Part shown: positions 27,391-36,018 of the stretch, one piece after another
Numbering within the stretch: the stretch's first letter is position 1
Layout of the letters: the number at the start of each line of letters is the position of its first letter
DNA from: JABDBE01 sp963832245
GTDB taxonomy: Bacteria; Acidobacteriota; Terriglobia; Terriglobales; Acidobacteriaceae
Direction: 5' to 3'
DNA length: 64,000 nucleotides
NCBI GenBank assembly: GCA_963832245.1
Contig: CAWHTG010000004.1
Span: 2,852,001 to 2,916,000, forward strand
Position numbers and translations under genes: made by a program
Notes under the pieces: generated by a model
What the model saw: the letters and a program-made list of their open reading frames with translations, nothing else
Databases searched by the model: none
What the model was told of the DNA's origin: nothing

Positions 27391-28716
27391 ATGAAGACAA
27401 GCCTAGTAGCGATTGTGATTACGTTTGCTGGAATCGCCTCGGGTCAGCAAGCCACAACGCAACCGCAAACCCAATCCCCGGCGCCTGCAGCGCCCGCGCA
27501 GACGCAGCCTGCCGCGTCTCAACCGCAGCAGAAGAAAGAAATCAAGGATCCGGCCGAATACAACGCTTACGTGGGAGCGTTACAGCAGAAGGATCCGGCC
27601 GCTCAGATCAGCGGCCTGGAAGCTTTCCTGGCTCAGTACCCCAACAGCGTGATGAAAGAAGACGCCCTTGAAACGCTCATGGCGGCCTACCAGAAGACCA
27701 ACAACCAGGCCAAGATGTTGGATACGGCGCAGCGCATTCTGCAAGCAAATCCCAACAATCTGCGTGCCTTGGCATTGCTCGCCTACATCAAACGGGCCCA
27801 GGCAGAAGCCGGGCAGGATGCCCAAAATAACCTGACCCAGGGAGCGCAATTCGCGGACAAGGGGTTACAAGCGCTGCAAACCGCGCCCAAGCCGGATGGC
27901 ATGTCAGATGCCGACTTTACCAAAATGAAGGCGCAAATGGCCTCGATCTTTAACGGCACTTCGGGAATGGCCGCTCTGCAAGCGAAAAACTATCCGGTTG
28001 CGCAGCAGAAATTGCGGGCTGCGGTGGAAGCCGATCCGAACGATCTGCGCAATGTTTATCCGTTAGCGTTGGCTGACCTTACCGGTACTCCGCCAAATAC
28101 TGTGGAAGGCCTGTTCTTCATCGCTCGTGCGGCGAATCTTGCCGCTGGTTCGCCGGGTCAGGCGCAGATTGAGAGTTATGGCAAGAGCCAGTACACGAAA
28201 TATCACGGCTCTGAACAGGGCTGGACGGACGTTATGGCTGCGGCCAAAGCGAATCCCTTACCGCCAGCCGGGTTCACAATTACGCAATATGTTCCACCGA
28301 CGCCGGCCCAGCAGGCGGCCGACCTGGTTAAGACCAAGGCTCCCAAAGAAATGAGCTTCGCTGAGTGGGAGTTGGTGCTATCTGCGGGGTCGCCGGCGGA
28401 TGCGGAAAAAGTTTGGTCGGCGATCAAAGGCGTGCCCTTGCAGATGGAAGGCATAGTCATCAAAGCAGCCCCGACGGAGTTGCAGATCGCGGCCAGCCAG
28501 GATGATATCGATCAGAAGCGGGCGGACGTTATCGTCACCATGGGCGGAACCATTCCTGCCAAGCTGATGCCCCAGGAGGGATCTACTTTGGATTTCGAAG
28601 GCACGCCCGTGTCCTATACGCCTACCCCATTTGTGATGACGATGGAGAAAGGTGCGTTGCTGACCAAGGCGCCGCCAGCCAAGAAACCCGTCCATAAGCG
28701 TCCCTCGTCTCAGTAA
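27391..28716 (+). CDS. Secreted TPR-repeat protein
   Basis: 441 aa with a short signal peptide (MKTSLVAIVITFAGIASG) and an Ala/Gln/Pro-rich, probably disordered segment (residues 20-50). TPR-like helical repeats run from about 55 to 260 (ALETLMAAYQKTNNQAKML, ANPNNLRALALLAYIKRAQ, NYPVAQQKLRAAVEADPND). A C-terminal beta-rich region of about 130 aa (VWSAIKGVPLQMEGIVIKA onwards) ends in a basic tail. Many acidobacteria have similar periplasmic TPR proteins of unknown role. The long structured leader and strong promoter suggest high expression. Confidence 0.75.
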   Translation: MKTSLVAIVITFAGIASGQQATTQPQTQSPAPAAPAQTQPAASQPQQKKEIKDPAEYNAYVGALQQKDPAAQISGLEAFLAQYPNSVMKEDALETLMAAYQKTNNQAKMLDTAQRILQANPNNLRALALLAYIKRAQAEAGQDAQNNLTQGAQFADKGLQALQTAPKPDGMSDADFTKMKAQMASIFNGTSGMAALQAKNYPVAQQKLRAAVEADPNDLRNVYPLALADLTGTPPNTVEGLFFIARAANLAAGSPGQAQIESYGKSQYTKYHGSEQGWTDVMAAAKANPLPPAGFTITQYVPPTPAQQAADLVKTKAPKEMSFAEWELVLSAGSPADAEKVWSAIKGVPLQMEGIVIKAAPTELQIAASQDDIDQKRADVIVTMGGTIPAKLMPQEGSTLDFEGTPVSYTPTPFVMTMEKGALLTKAPPAKKPVHKRPSSQ

Positions 28717-28743
28717 CCGAAGGGCGTGGATTGAAAGAGAGCA

Positions 28744-28773
28744 GGGCAGCGATTGACGCTGCCCTTTTCTATT
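28744..28773 (+). terminator. Rho-independent terminator after the TPR gene
   Basis: GGGCAGCG-ATTGA-CGCTGCCC followed by TTTTCTATT. Confidence 0.88.
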
Positions 28774-28786
28774 CGCAGAAGGAGGG

Positions 28787-29119
28787 TCAACGGACAATTT
28801 TCTTATCGTAAGCGGCCGGGCGAGCGCTGCGCGGAGGACGTTTGACACCGGCTCGTAGTTGGCGAATATCAATCTTCAGTTCGGCAATGGTGCGGCTTAA
28901 CGTGTTGCGATGCATCCCCAGTTGACGCGCGGCCCGGCACTGGTTCCCATTGTTTTCCTGCAGCACTGTCAGGATGAATCGCTTTTTGAATTCTCGTACC
29001 GCTTCAGAGTACAGAATATTGCTTTTGTACATCTGCAGGATGAGTGCTTCGAGTTGATCTCTCACGGCATCCTTCTTTCTTTTGAAAAGCTGCCAATGAC
29101 GCTTTTCGTTATTTGCCAT
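28787..29119 (-). CDS. Fis-family helix-turn-helix DNA-binding protein
   Basis: ATG 29119 (MANNEKRHWQLF) is the likely start, because the longer frame overlaps cvpA. About 110 aa. An N-terminal basic helix is followed by a C-terminal Fis/NtrC-type HTH (FILTVLQENNGNQCRAARQLGMHRNTLSRTI split as helix-turn-helix) with the canonical 'A.QLG..RNTL.R.I' pattern. A basic, Arg/Ala-rich tail follows. Likely a nucleoid or transcription regulator. It follows cvpA on the same strand. Confidence 0.85.
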   Translation of the reverse strand: MANNEKRHWQLFKRKKDAVRDQLEALILQMYKSNILYSEAVREFKKRFILTVLQENNGNQCRAARQLGMHRNTLSRTIAELKIDIRQLRAGVKRPPRSARPAAYDKKIVR

Positions 29120-29144
29120 CCATTTCGACGCGCGGAGCTGCAGC

Positions 29145-29666
29145 TTACATGTGCCTCTGTTCACGGCGCAGCAAATCGAGTCCTTGATAAAAACGGGTCC
29201 GCAATTCTGATGGCGCCGCCCAAATGGCGGCGCGTCCTACGACCAGGAAATAGGGTGCGAGTTCTGAGCCTTCCAGCGAGGTTGACGTGGGTGTGAAGGC
29301 AGCCATGCTCACGAGAACCACAGCCACCAGCAAAATCCCCCGCAGCAACCCCAAGGCTCCGCCCAGGACCCGGTCTACAAAACTGAGTCCAGCTTCCTTG
29401 ACGATATGGCGGACGATCCTCCCCGCGACACCGGCGACGAACGCCACCGCCAAAAAAATAATCAAGAAAGCTACGATTTCTCCCAACCACATGGACTTCA
29501 AATAAGGCGCATACCGCGCCGCCAAACGCTGGTAGTTCCACGCTGCCAGCAGGTACCCGACAACCAACCCCGCGATCCCAAATGCTTCATGAAAAAACCC
29601 AGAGATCGCTGCCTGCAGCACCGACGCCACAATCACTATGACGATGACCCAGTCGGCTGCAGTCAT
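29145..29666 (-). CDS. cvpA: CvpA family membrane protein
   Basis: ATG 29666 with GGGGAAG upstream (an in-frame TTG lies at 29678). Four membrane helices are present (DWVIVIVIVASVLQAAISGFF; AFGIAGLVVGYLLAAW; IVAFLIIFLAVAFVAGV; GLLRGILLVAVVLVSM). The CvpA signature LSFVDRVLGGALGLLRG is clear. CvpA-family proteins are needed for colicin V secretion and envelope integrity. It follows purC by 25 bp, an arrangement reminiscent of cvpA-pur linkage in other bacteria. Confidence 0.9.
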   Translation of the reverse strand: MTAADWVIVIVIVASVLQAAISGFFHEAFGIAGLVVGYLLAAWNYQRLAARYAPYLKSMWLGEIVAFLIIFLAVAFVAGVAGRIVRHIVKEAGLSFVDRVLGGALGLLRGILLVAVVLVSMAAFTPTSTSLEGSELAPYFLVVGRAAIWAAPSELRTRFYQGLDLLRREQRHM

Positions 29667-29690
29667 CGTCTTCCCCAACTGACTGCTTGG

Positions 29691-30602
29691 TTAAACATCC
29701 AGCTCATGTCCGGTGAGCTGGTGGAAAGCCTCCGCGTATTTCTCGCTGGTCTGGCGGGCCACGTCCGCGGGAAGGCTGGGTGCGGGCGGTTGCTTGTTCC
29801 AGCGAATTTGCTCCAGATAATCACGAACATACTGCTTGTCGTACGAGTCTTGTGCCCGCCCCGGCTGATACTTGTCGGCCGGCCAGAAGCGGGACGAGTC
29901 AGGAGTCAGCACTTCATCCGCCAGGGTGATGCCCTTGGACGTCATTCCAAACTCAAACTTGGTATCGGCAATGATGATGCCCTTCTGCAGGGCATAGTCC
30001 GCCGCCTTGCTATAAATCTTCAAACTGAGGTCGCGGAGCTGGCGGCTTAACTCTACTCCCACGATCCGGGTCATCTCATCGAACGGAATATTCTCGTCGT
30101 GCCCGCTTGTTGCCTTCGTAGAGGGAGTAAAGATGGGGTGCGGCAGCTTACCGGACTCCTTAAGTCCCGCGGGAAGTTCGATTCCGCACACCCGGCCGCT
30201 GGCTTTGTATTCCTTCCATGCCGATCCAGAAACATACCCTCGGACCACGCACTCCACCTGGATCATCTCGGCGCGCATTACCATCATCGACCGCCCTTGC
30301 AGTTGCTCGGCATATTTTTGTGCCGTTGCCGGGTACCGTTTTACGTCTGCAGTGACTAAGTGGTTGGGCACGAGATCACGGAGAAAATCGAACCAGAATA
30401 GAGAAAGCTGGGTCAGTACGTGCCCTTTATGAGGAATGCCCGTTGCGAGCACATAATCGAACGCCGAGATGCGATCGGTCGCGATAAATAGAAGATGCGC
30501 ATCATCGAGATGGTAGACATCCCGGACTTTGCCGCGGCTATGGAGCTTGAGTTCGGGGAAGTCAGTGCGCAGCAGAACGGAGTCGAGAAGCTGGGGGCTC
30601 AT
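29691..30602 (-). CDS. purC: Phosphoribosylaminoimidazole-succinocarboxamide synthase
   Basis: 303 aa. Motifs of SAICAR synthetase are clear: GKVRDVYHLDDAHLLFIATD, RISAFDYVLATGIPHKG, VECVVRGYVSGSAWKEY, IIIADTKFEFGMTS and LADEVLTPDSSRFWP. It joins CAIR and aspartate with ATP in purine synthesis. Length matches the long (about 300 aa) bacterial/fungal class. ATG 30602 is the only sensible start. Confidence 0.97.
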   Translation of the reverse strand: MSPQLLDSVLLRTDFPELKLHSRGKVRDVYHLDDAHLLFIATDRISAFDYVLATGIPHKGHVLTQLSLFWFDFLRDLVPNHLVTADVKRYPATAQKYAEQLQGRSMMVMRAEMIQVECVVRGYVSGSAWKEYKASGRVCGIELPAGLKESGKLPHPIFTPSTKATSGHDENIPFDEMTRIVGVELSRQLRDLSLKIYSKAADYALQKGIIIADTKFEFGMTSKGITLADEVLTPDSSRFWPADKYQPGRAQDSYDKQYVRDYLEQIRWNKQPPAPSLPADVARQTSEKYAEAFHQLTGHELDV

Positions 30603-30837
30603 GTTGGAATTTTACAGTTAGAAAACGTCGCGTATTCTAACCCGCCAGAAATATTTGTCAACGATATAAGTCGCAATGGAAGATCGGGTCTGCCCATTCC
30701 CTTGAAAGAAAAAGTGTTTGACCGGTGCTGAGGGTGTGAAATCCGGCTGCTGGGGCCGCGTCTCGGAGGTTCAGTTTGTGGAAAAGCTGAGGACGGCAGA
30801 GGATAACTGGGACTCGGGAAAACTGAGTTCGAACCAA

Positions 30838-30999
30838 CTAGCCGTCGTGACTAGTCCATTTCCTCAACGTCCGCTTCACATCCTGGTCGCTGGCGAAGTC
30901 CCCGCGGTCAGCTTCCGCTATATCCAGCTTAATTTCTTCAATCTGCCAATCGTTCCAGGCAGCCGCCTCCCCTTGCGCAAACGAACGACGTCTGTCCAT
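30838..30999 (-). CDS. 53-aa antitoxin-like protein translationally coupled to smc
   Basis: Its ATG (30999-30997) overlaps the smc stop codon as TAATG, so it should be translated by re-initiation. The C-terminal half (IEEIKLDIAEADRGDFASD, then VKRTLRKW) matches the tail seen in ribbon-helix-helix/CopG-like antitoxins ('GL.EAD.G.F.S.E.V...F.KW'), but the N-terminal DNA-binding strand is not obvious. No toxin gene follows. It may be a genuine small protein or the remnant of an antitoxin. Confidence 0.5.
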   Translation of the reverse strand: MDRRRSFAQGEAAAWNDWQIEEIKLDIAEADRGDFASDQDVKRTLRKWTSHDG

Positions 31000-33900
31000 T
31001 ACGCAGTCGCCCCAAAGCGCACCGATACCAGCTTGGAGACCCCCGGCTCCTGCATGGTGACGCCATACAGCACCGGTGCGATACTCATCGTCTTCTTGCT
31101 ATGGGTGATCAGTACGAACTGGGTCTGTAGGCTCATCTCGCGCACGAGCTCGGTGAAGCGCCCAATATTGGCTTCGTCCAAAGGTGCGTCGACCTCGTCA
31201 AGGATGCAGAACGGGCTGGGCTGGTACTGGAAGATTCCCACCAGCAACGACAATGCAGTTAGAGCTTTTTCGCCGCCGGAGAGCAGCAGCACGTTCTGCA
31301 GCTTCTTCCCCGGAGGCGACGCTACCACGTCGATGCCACTTTCCGCGCTGTTTTCTTCGTCCGTGAGGCGCATGAAAGCATGCCCGCCTCCGAACAGCTT
31401 GCGGAAGGTGGTCTGGAAGTTCTCGTTGATTTTGTGGAAAGCTTCTTCAAACTTCTGCCTGGAGAAAGCATCGATTTCCTTAATCGTCGCTTGCGTATTC
31501 TGAATCGACTCCAGCAGATCTTTTCGTTGCGTGTCCAGGAACGCGTGGCGCTCCGCAGTTTCCTTGTATTCCTCCAGAGCCATCATGTTTACCGGACCCA
31601 TTCCGTCGAGCCGGGTGCGCATCTCGCGGTAGGTTTGATCTTCGACCGCTAACTGGTCTCCAGTGGCAATTGGAATCGTGGCATCGGCGGTCAACACGTG
31701 ACGTTGTATGCCTAACTCGTTCTGGCAGGTTTCCGCCATGTACTGGGCGTCCGACTGCAGCTTGGCTGCTGTAGCCGAAAGCTCACCGCGCCGGTCGCGG
31801 GCCTCGTCAAGTAATTGGCGGGCCTCGCGCAGGGCTTCTTCAATTTCCGCCAGGCGCGCGCGCACCTGGTCGGACTCAAATTGCAACAGCCCATCGCGAG
31901 CCTCCGTGGTATTACGCTCAGCCTCGAGTTCCTCAAGGCGCGAGACCATCTGCTGATTCTCGGTCTCGCGTTGCAGCTTTTCGGCCGCCGCCGACTCGAT
32001 CTGGGCCCGTAACGATTCGGCTCGAGCAGCCATATCTGAAACCAGCGCTCCGATTTTCTCCAACACCGCCGTCGACGACCGATGCCGCTCTTCTAAAGTC
32101 GCCACGCGGGCCAAGTGTTGGGAGGACTTCTGCGCCGCCGAGTCGCGCCGCTCGCGCATGCCAGCCAGTTCTTCATTCGCCGCCGCAGCCAGCCCCTCCA
32201 ATTCCTCGCGCTGCTTTTGTAGGGTCGACAGTTCTGTCTGTCGCGAGTTGATCAAACGCTCTTGCTCTGCGCGTTCAGAAGCCAGTCGCTGGATCTCGCG
32301 ACCGCACGTGCTCAGCCGCTCGCCCACGCGAGCCATCTCCGAATCAAGCTGCTGCAACCTGTGACCGGAAGTCATCGCCTGCTTTTCAGCTTCGAGCTTT
32401 TCGGTTTCCAGGCGGTCGAGCCGCGATGCAAGTTCCTTGATGTCGCGCCCCAAGGTCAGCACCATCAGTTCATCATTGCGCAGTGCCAACTCCAACTCGT
32501 TCAACAGGCGCATTACGTCGCGCAGTTCGCGTTTCATCGACAGCGGCCCCTCGGCGCGCTGCTTGCCGCCAGTAACCGTGACGTTATGGAAGCACTCGCC
32601 GGACTGCGAAAGGAAAAATGCATCAGGATTCGACAGTGCAAGCTCACGCGCCGCGGCAGGCTCAGGAACAATGTAACCATCCCGCAGCTTCGGCAGAATG
32701 ACTTCCAAAGACCGCCCAAAGCCGTTCAGCACCCGGATCGCATGTTTTAGCGGGACGATCGAGTGGCCGGGCGTCGCCGCCCGGGCCACCTCATCCACCG
32801 CGAACGAAAACTTGGCCTGTGAATCCTCGGGATGCACCAGAAACGTCGCGCGTCCATCCACGTCCGTGCGCAGCAAACGCAAACCTTCATCCGCTGCGTC
32901 CCAGGATTTCACTACCACGTAATTCAACTCATCCCGAAGGAAATCCTCAACCACGCTTTCGTAGCGCGGCTCCACTTCGAGAAAATCGGCCAACACGCCC
33001 GCCGGCGCGAGTCCGCCATTCATCACGCCCGATTGAAACAACCGCCGCACGGACTCGGTCGAATAGCCGTGCTCGGCAATCACCGCCTCGAGCGATCCTT
33101 TCTTTCCAATCGCCGAAGCATACTCCGCTCGCAAACTGTCCAGGCGATTCTTGGCTTCCGATTCTTCACGGCGCTTGGATTCGATCGATTGACGCGTTTG
33201 CGAAATTTCTTCGCTCAGGCCCGTGAGCCGCTGCGAGACGGACTCGAATTCCAAAGCGAATTGCCCGCGTTGCCCGCCGAAAGCCTCAACCTGTGAGTTG
33301 GCCGTAGACATTTCAACCTGCAGACGCTGGGCCTCGCGAGCCAAGGCTGCCAAACGTTCTTCGGCTTGAGTGAGCGAATTGCGGAGATCGGCAGCGGACG
33401 CGACCATTTCCATCATCGTGCTGCGCGATGCCTCCTGCCGATGCTCCAACTCGGCCAGAGCGTTCGCGGCCTCTGCGGCTTCCTGTTGGCACTGCGCCAA
33501 TTCCTGCTGGGCCGCGGCCACATCGGCGGCTGCCGATTCCAACACTTGTCGATTCGAATCACGCTCGGCTTCGAGTGCGGTGAGCCGCTGCTGTGCCTGG
33601 GCCAATTCTGCCTCGGAGGAAGCCGCACGCAGCACCAGTTCCGCACACCGCTCTTCGTTATGACGGCGCTGGGCGTGAGCCCGTTCGCTCTCCAGCTTGA
33701 TCTGGTTGAGACGCTCGCGATTTTCGCGAATTTCGCTCTCAATGGCATACCCGCGCTGGGTGCGGTCGGCATGCTCGGCTTCAAGTTGCTGAACGCTCTC
33801 GGCGCGGTGCCGCATCTCCTCTGCCAGCGAGTTAATCCTCTCATCGACTTCAAGGCTTTCGCGATCCAATTGGGCAAACTTGCTGGCCAGCACCAGACGC

Positions 33901-34835
33901 AGCTTCGCCCGCATCTCTTCCCGCAACTTGGCATAACGCTCGGCCTTCGAGGCCTGCCGCTTCAGCGAATTCATCTGCCGCGTGACTTCTTCAAAAATAT
34001 CGTTCACCCGCGACAGATTTTGCTTAGCATCTTCCAGACGGGCCTCGGCGAGCCGCTTCTTGGTCTTAAACTTCGTGATCCCCGCGGCTTCTTCAATGAT
34101 GGCCCGCCGATCGGTGGGACGGCTGCTCAGAATCTGTCCAATACGTCCCTGTTCGATGAGGGCATACGATTCCGGCCCGAGTCCAGTGCCCATGAACAAT
34201 TCCTGAATGTCGCGCAGACGGCAAAGCTTACCGTTCAGCAGATATTCGCTGTCCCCAGAGCGAAACAGCCGGCGCGTGACTACGATCTCCCCCGCCCGGA
34301 ACTGCGTCTGAAACTTCCGGCGGCGGATCTTAAGGACAACCTGCGGTCCCGATTCGGTGGAGGTCCGGGCGTCCTCGCCCGGCCCGACCGGCGAGACGCC
34401 CGTCTCTCCATCGGAAACACCTGGCTGAGCTTCCTCGGTCAGTCGCTCGACTTCCTCCGCGGCTCGAGCCCGCACCTCGGCCTCATCCCAATCGTCTCCG
34501 CTTGCGGGCAACTCGTTTTGCACTTCGATCTCAGTGGGATCGTGCGCATCGGGCCCGTCATACACTTCCGGATCGATCAAGGTGAGCGCAACCTCGGCCA
34601 TGCCGGTCGGTTTGCGATCGCGCGTGCCCGCGAAGATGACGTCCTCCATGCGCGAACCGCGCAGGGTCTTGGCCGATTGTTCGCCCAGAACCCACGAAAT
34701 CGCATCCGCGATGTTCGACTTTCCGCATCCGTTGGGACCGATGATAGCCGCAATCCCGTCCCCGTGAAACTTGAGTTCGGTGCGGTCACAAAAAGATTTG
34801 AAACCAAGAATCTGCAGCTTTTTCAGTTTGAGCAA
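30999..34835 (-). CDS. smc: Chromosome segregation SMC ATPase
   Basis: 1278 aa from TTG 34835 with AAGGAG seven bases upstream. The head has Walker A IIGPNGCGKSNIADA (residues 31-45) and, at the C-terminus, signature LLSGGEKALTALSLL and Walker B FCILDEVDAPLDEAN. Long coiled coils surround a hinge near residues 520-680 (SGVMNGGLAPAGVLADFLEV onwards). Condensin core for chromosome organisation. An acidic insertion of about 85 residues (about 91-175) interrupts the N-terminal head between EVALTLIDPE and KIRRRKFQ, making the protein longer than the usual 1170-1200 aa. Part of that insertion is encoded by intergenic-type palindromes. Confidence 0.96.
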   Translation of the reverse strand: MLKLKKLQILGFKSFCDRTELKFHGDGIAAIIGPNGCGKSNIADAISWVLGEQSAKTLRGSRMEDVIFAGTRDRKPTGMAEVALTLIDPEVYDGPDAHDPTEIEVQNELPASGDDWDEAEVRARAAEEVERLTEEAQPGVSDGETGVSPVGPGEDARTSTESGPQVVLKIRRRKFQTQFRAGEIVVTRRLFRSGDSEYLLNGKLCRLRDIQELFMGTGLGPESYALIEQGRIGQILSSRPTDRRAIIEEAAGITKFKTKKRLAEARLEDAKQNLSRVNDIFEEVTRQMNSLKRQASKAERYAKLREEMRAKLRLVLASKFAQLDRESLEVDERINSLAEEMRHRAESVQQLEAEHADRTQRGYAIESEIRENRERLNQIKLESERAHAQRRHNEERCAELVLRAASSEAELAQAQQRLTALEAERDSNRQVLESAAADVAAAQQELAQCQQEAAEAANALAELEHRQEASRSTMMEMVASAADLRNSLTQAEERLAALAREAQRLQVEMSTANSQVEAFGGQRGQFALEFESVSQRLTGLSEEISQTRQSIESKRREESEAKNRLDSLRAEYASAIGKKGSLEAVIAEHGYSTESVRRLFQSGVMNGGLAPAGVLADFLEVEPRYESVVEDFLRDELNYVVVKSWDAADEGLRLLRTDVDGRATFLVHPEDSQAKFSFAVDEVARAATPGHSIVPLKHAIRVLNGFGRSLEVILPKLRDGYIVPEPAAARELALSNPDAFFLSQSGECFHNVTVTGGKQRAEGPLSMKRELRDVMRLLNELELALRNDELMVLTLGRDIKELASRLDRLETEKLEAEKQAMTSGHRLQQLDSEMARVGERLSTCGREIQRLASERAEQERLINSRQTELSTLQKQREELEGLAAAANEELAGMRERRDSAAQKSSQHLARVATLEERHRSSTAVLEKIGALVSDMAARAESLRAQIESAAAEKLQRETENQQMVSRLEELEAERNTTEARDGLLQFESDQVRARLAEIEEALREARQLLDEARDRRGELSATAAKLQSDAQYMAETCQNELGIQRHVLTADATIPIATGDQLAVEDQTYREMRTRLDGMGPVNMMALEEYKETAERHAFLDTQRKDLLESIQNTQATIKEIDAFSRQKFEEAFHKINENFQTTFRKLFGGGHAFMRLTDEENSAESGIDVVASPPGKKLQNVLLLSGGEKALTALSLLVGIFQYQPSPFCILDEVDAPLDEANIGRFTELVREMSLQTQFVLITHSKKTMSIAPVLYGVTMQEPGVSKLVSVRFGATA
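34365..34406. repeat. Two palindromes inside the smc coding sequence
   Basis: CCGGGCG-TCCT-CGCCCGG (34365-34382) and GAGACG-CC-CGTCTC (34393-34406) sit next to each other and encode smc residues about 143-157. They resemble the intergenic palindromes at 41118, 42793 and 59840. Confidence 0.7.
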
Positions 34836-35279
34836 CTCTCAACTCCTTGGGAAGACGAGTCTGCACCTTTTCCAGAACTCCTTCGATTCGTATCAGGGCA
34901 TGTCTTTAGGCATGCCGCACGAGCCGTCAAGGTGATATCGGCTTCAGCCGCCGCAGGACAATCTCCAAGTCCTGCATGTTAACCAATTAGATTCCTCCAC
35001 CGTTCGCTCCGAAAAAGCCATCCCTTGGCTGGACAGGGGCGGGCACAGATTGAAGCTACTGTAACGGCGAAATCGCACCGGGGTCAAGCAATAAAACACC
35101 ATATATAGGGTCGCCTTTTGCACAACCACGTCATTTTGCACACACAATGCAGCATTGGTCTGTGAAATGGGTGTGGGTAGGGGAAGGAAGGGAGAATCGC
35201 GAGAGCGGAATAAGCCTAACGTAAAAGCCAGTCGAAAACAATGGCGTTCAATCAGCGGGTGGGCGATCAGCTAGGGACG
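34836..35279. other. Intergenic region upstream of smc
   Basis: No gene seen in 444 bp. It holds a palindromic element (GATTCGTATCAGGGC at about 34883, GGCATG...CATGCC at 34897-34916) also found near 39858, and otherwise AT-richer sequence that may include smc control signals. Confidence 0.5.
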
Positions 35280-35764
35280 CTACTTTTCGATTCTAATATC
35301 TCTCGGATGGAGGACGGTTAAATCGGGGATTTGTTTGAAATCATCTTTCTCATCGAACGTCAAAATATCGGCGATGCCGTTGTTTTTCATGATGATGCTA
35401 TGGATTACGTCTCCAACTCCTGAGTGATACTTCAGAATGCCCTGTTTCACATGGTAGAAGAACTCGGCAAAGTCAAAGTCCTTCTGCGGGCTCACCTCAA
35501 TGATCTGTATCTTGAGATCCTTCAACCGTTTCTCGCTGACCAACTGGCTCTCATCTCCGCGACTGTACCGCGGTCAATGTTCTTGCGCGAAACCAAAATG
35601 TTCACCATCTCGGCTGCCGCCCACATGGAAGTACAAAGCTGAATGTCCTTCAGTTCGGCGAAGACGGCGAGGGCCTCGTCTACCATCTTCTTCTTGGTTT
35701 CTTCTGCTTTGTCCGGTGAGTGATAGGCGATCAGAACATTGCTGTCGAGATAGATGCGCTTCAT
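35280..35764 (-). pseudogene. PIN-domain toxin (VapC-like) with frameshift
   Basis: The N-terminal part (35764-35522) starts MKRIYLDSNVLIAY, the PIN active-site strand with its first Asp. The C-terminal part (35543-35280) ends with GVGDVIHSIIMKNNGIADILTFDEKDDF and VLHPRDI, which carries the later acidic residues. The two lie in different frames. Adding one base near 35550 (ATGAG to ATGGAG) would join VAEM to ESQLVSEKR and restore about 161 aa. PIN toxins are Mg-dependent RNases. Either inactivated or a sequencing error. The partner gene overlaps its start. Confidence 0.75.
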
Positions 35765-35916
35765 TTCTTCTTAGCGCGGAAATGAACAGAGTCCTCTTTC
35801 TTGAACGTTTTGACCGCCCTGAACGAAACCGTCTCGCCGGACTTGGTCTTGAACTTTACCCTAGCCGGCTTTTTCACGGTTTTGATAGCAGTAAAGCTGA
35901 CGTTGCTCTTCGGCAT
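35761..35916 (-). CDS. 51-aa basic protein, probable antitoxin partner of the PIN protein
   Basis: Short frame MPKSNVSFTAIKTVKKPARV... ending FRAKKK, overlapping the PIN start as ATGA. It is Lys-rich with alternating strand pattern (VKFKTKSGETVSFRAVKTF). The arrangement, with the small upstream gene overlapping the toxin start, is that of a toxin-antitoxin operon. The family is not one of the named VapB types. Confidence 0.6.
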   Translation of the reverse strand: MPKSNVSFTAIKTVKKPARVKFKTKSGETVSFRAVKTFKKEDSVHFRAKKK

Positions 35917-35972
35917 GAAATTATGATATCAGCGCCGCACGACTGTAAAAAAAATGTCACTCCGTTCGGCCT

Positions 35973-35995
35973 GGGCCGGGTCGAAGACCCGGCCC
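35973..35995. repeat. Palindrome GGGCCGGGTC-GAA-GACCCGGCCC
   Basis: Perfect 10-bp stem with a 3-nt loop after the dipeptidase gene. Same family as 12414 and 43528. CCACAC flanks it as in those copies. Confidence 0.85.
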
Positions 35996-36018
35996 CACAC
36001 AGTTATCGCCGACGCCTC

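Noticed and set aside
30718..31503. 261-codon plus-strand frame overlapping the smc 3' end
   Set aside because: Ser/Pro-rich shadow of smc and of the small gene behind it.
33366..34982. 538-codon plus-strand frame opposite smc
   Set aside because: Antisense to the conserved SMC coding sequence. It has no domain and no ribosome site, and long antisense frames are common in high-GC genes.
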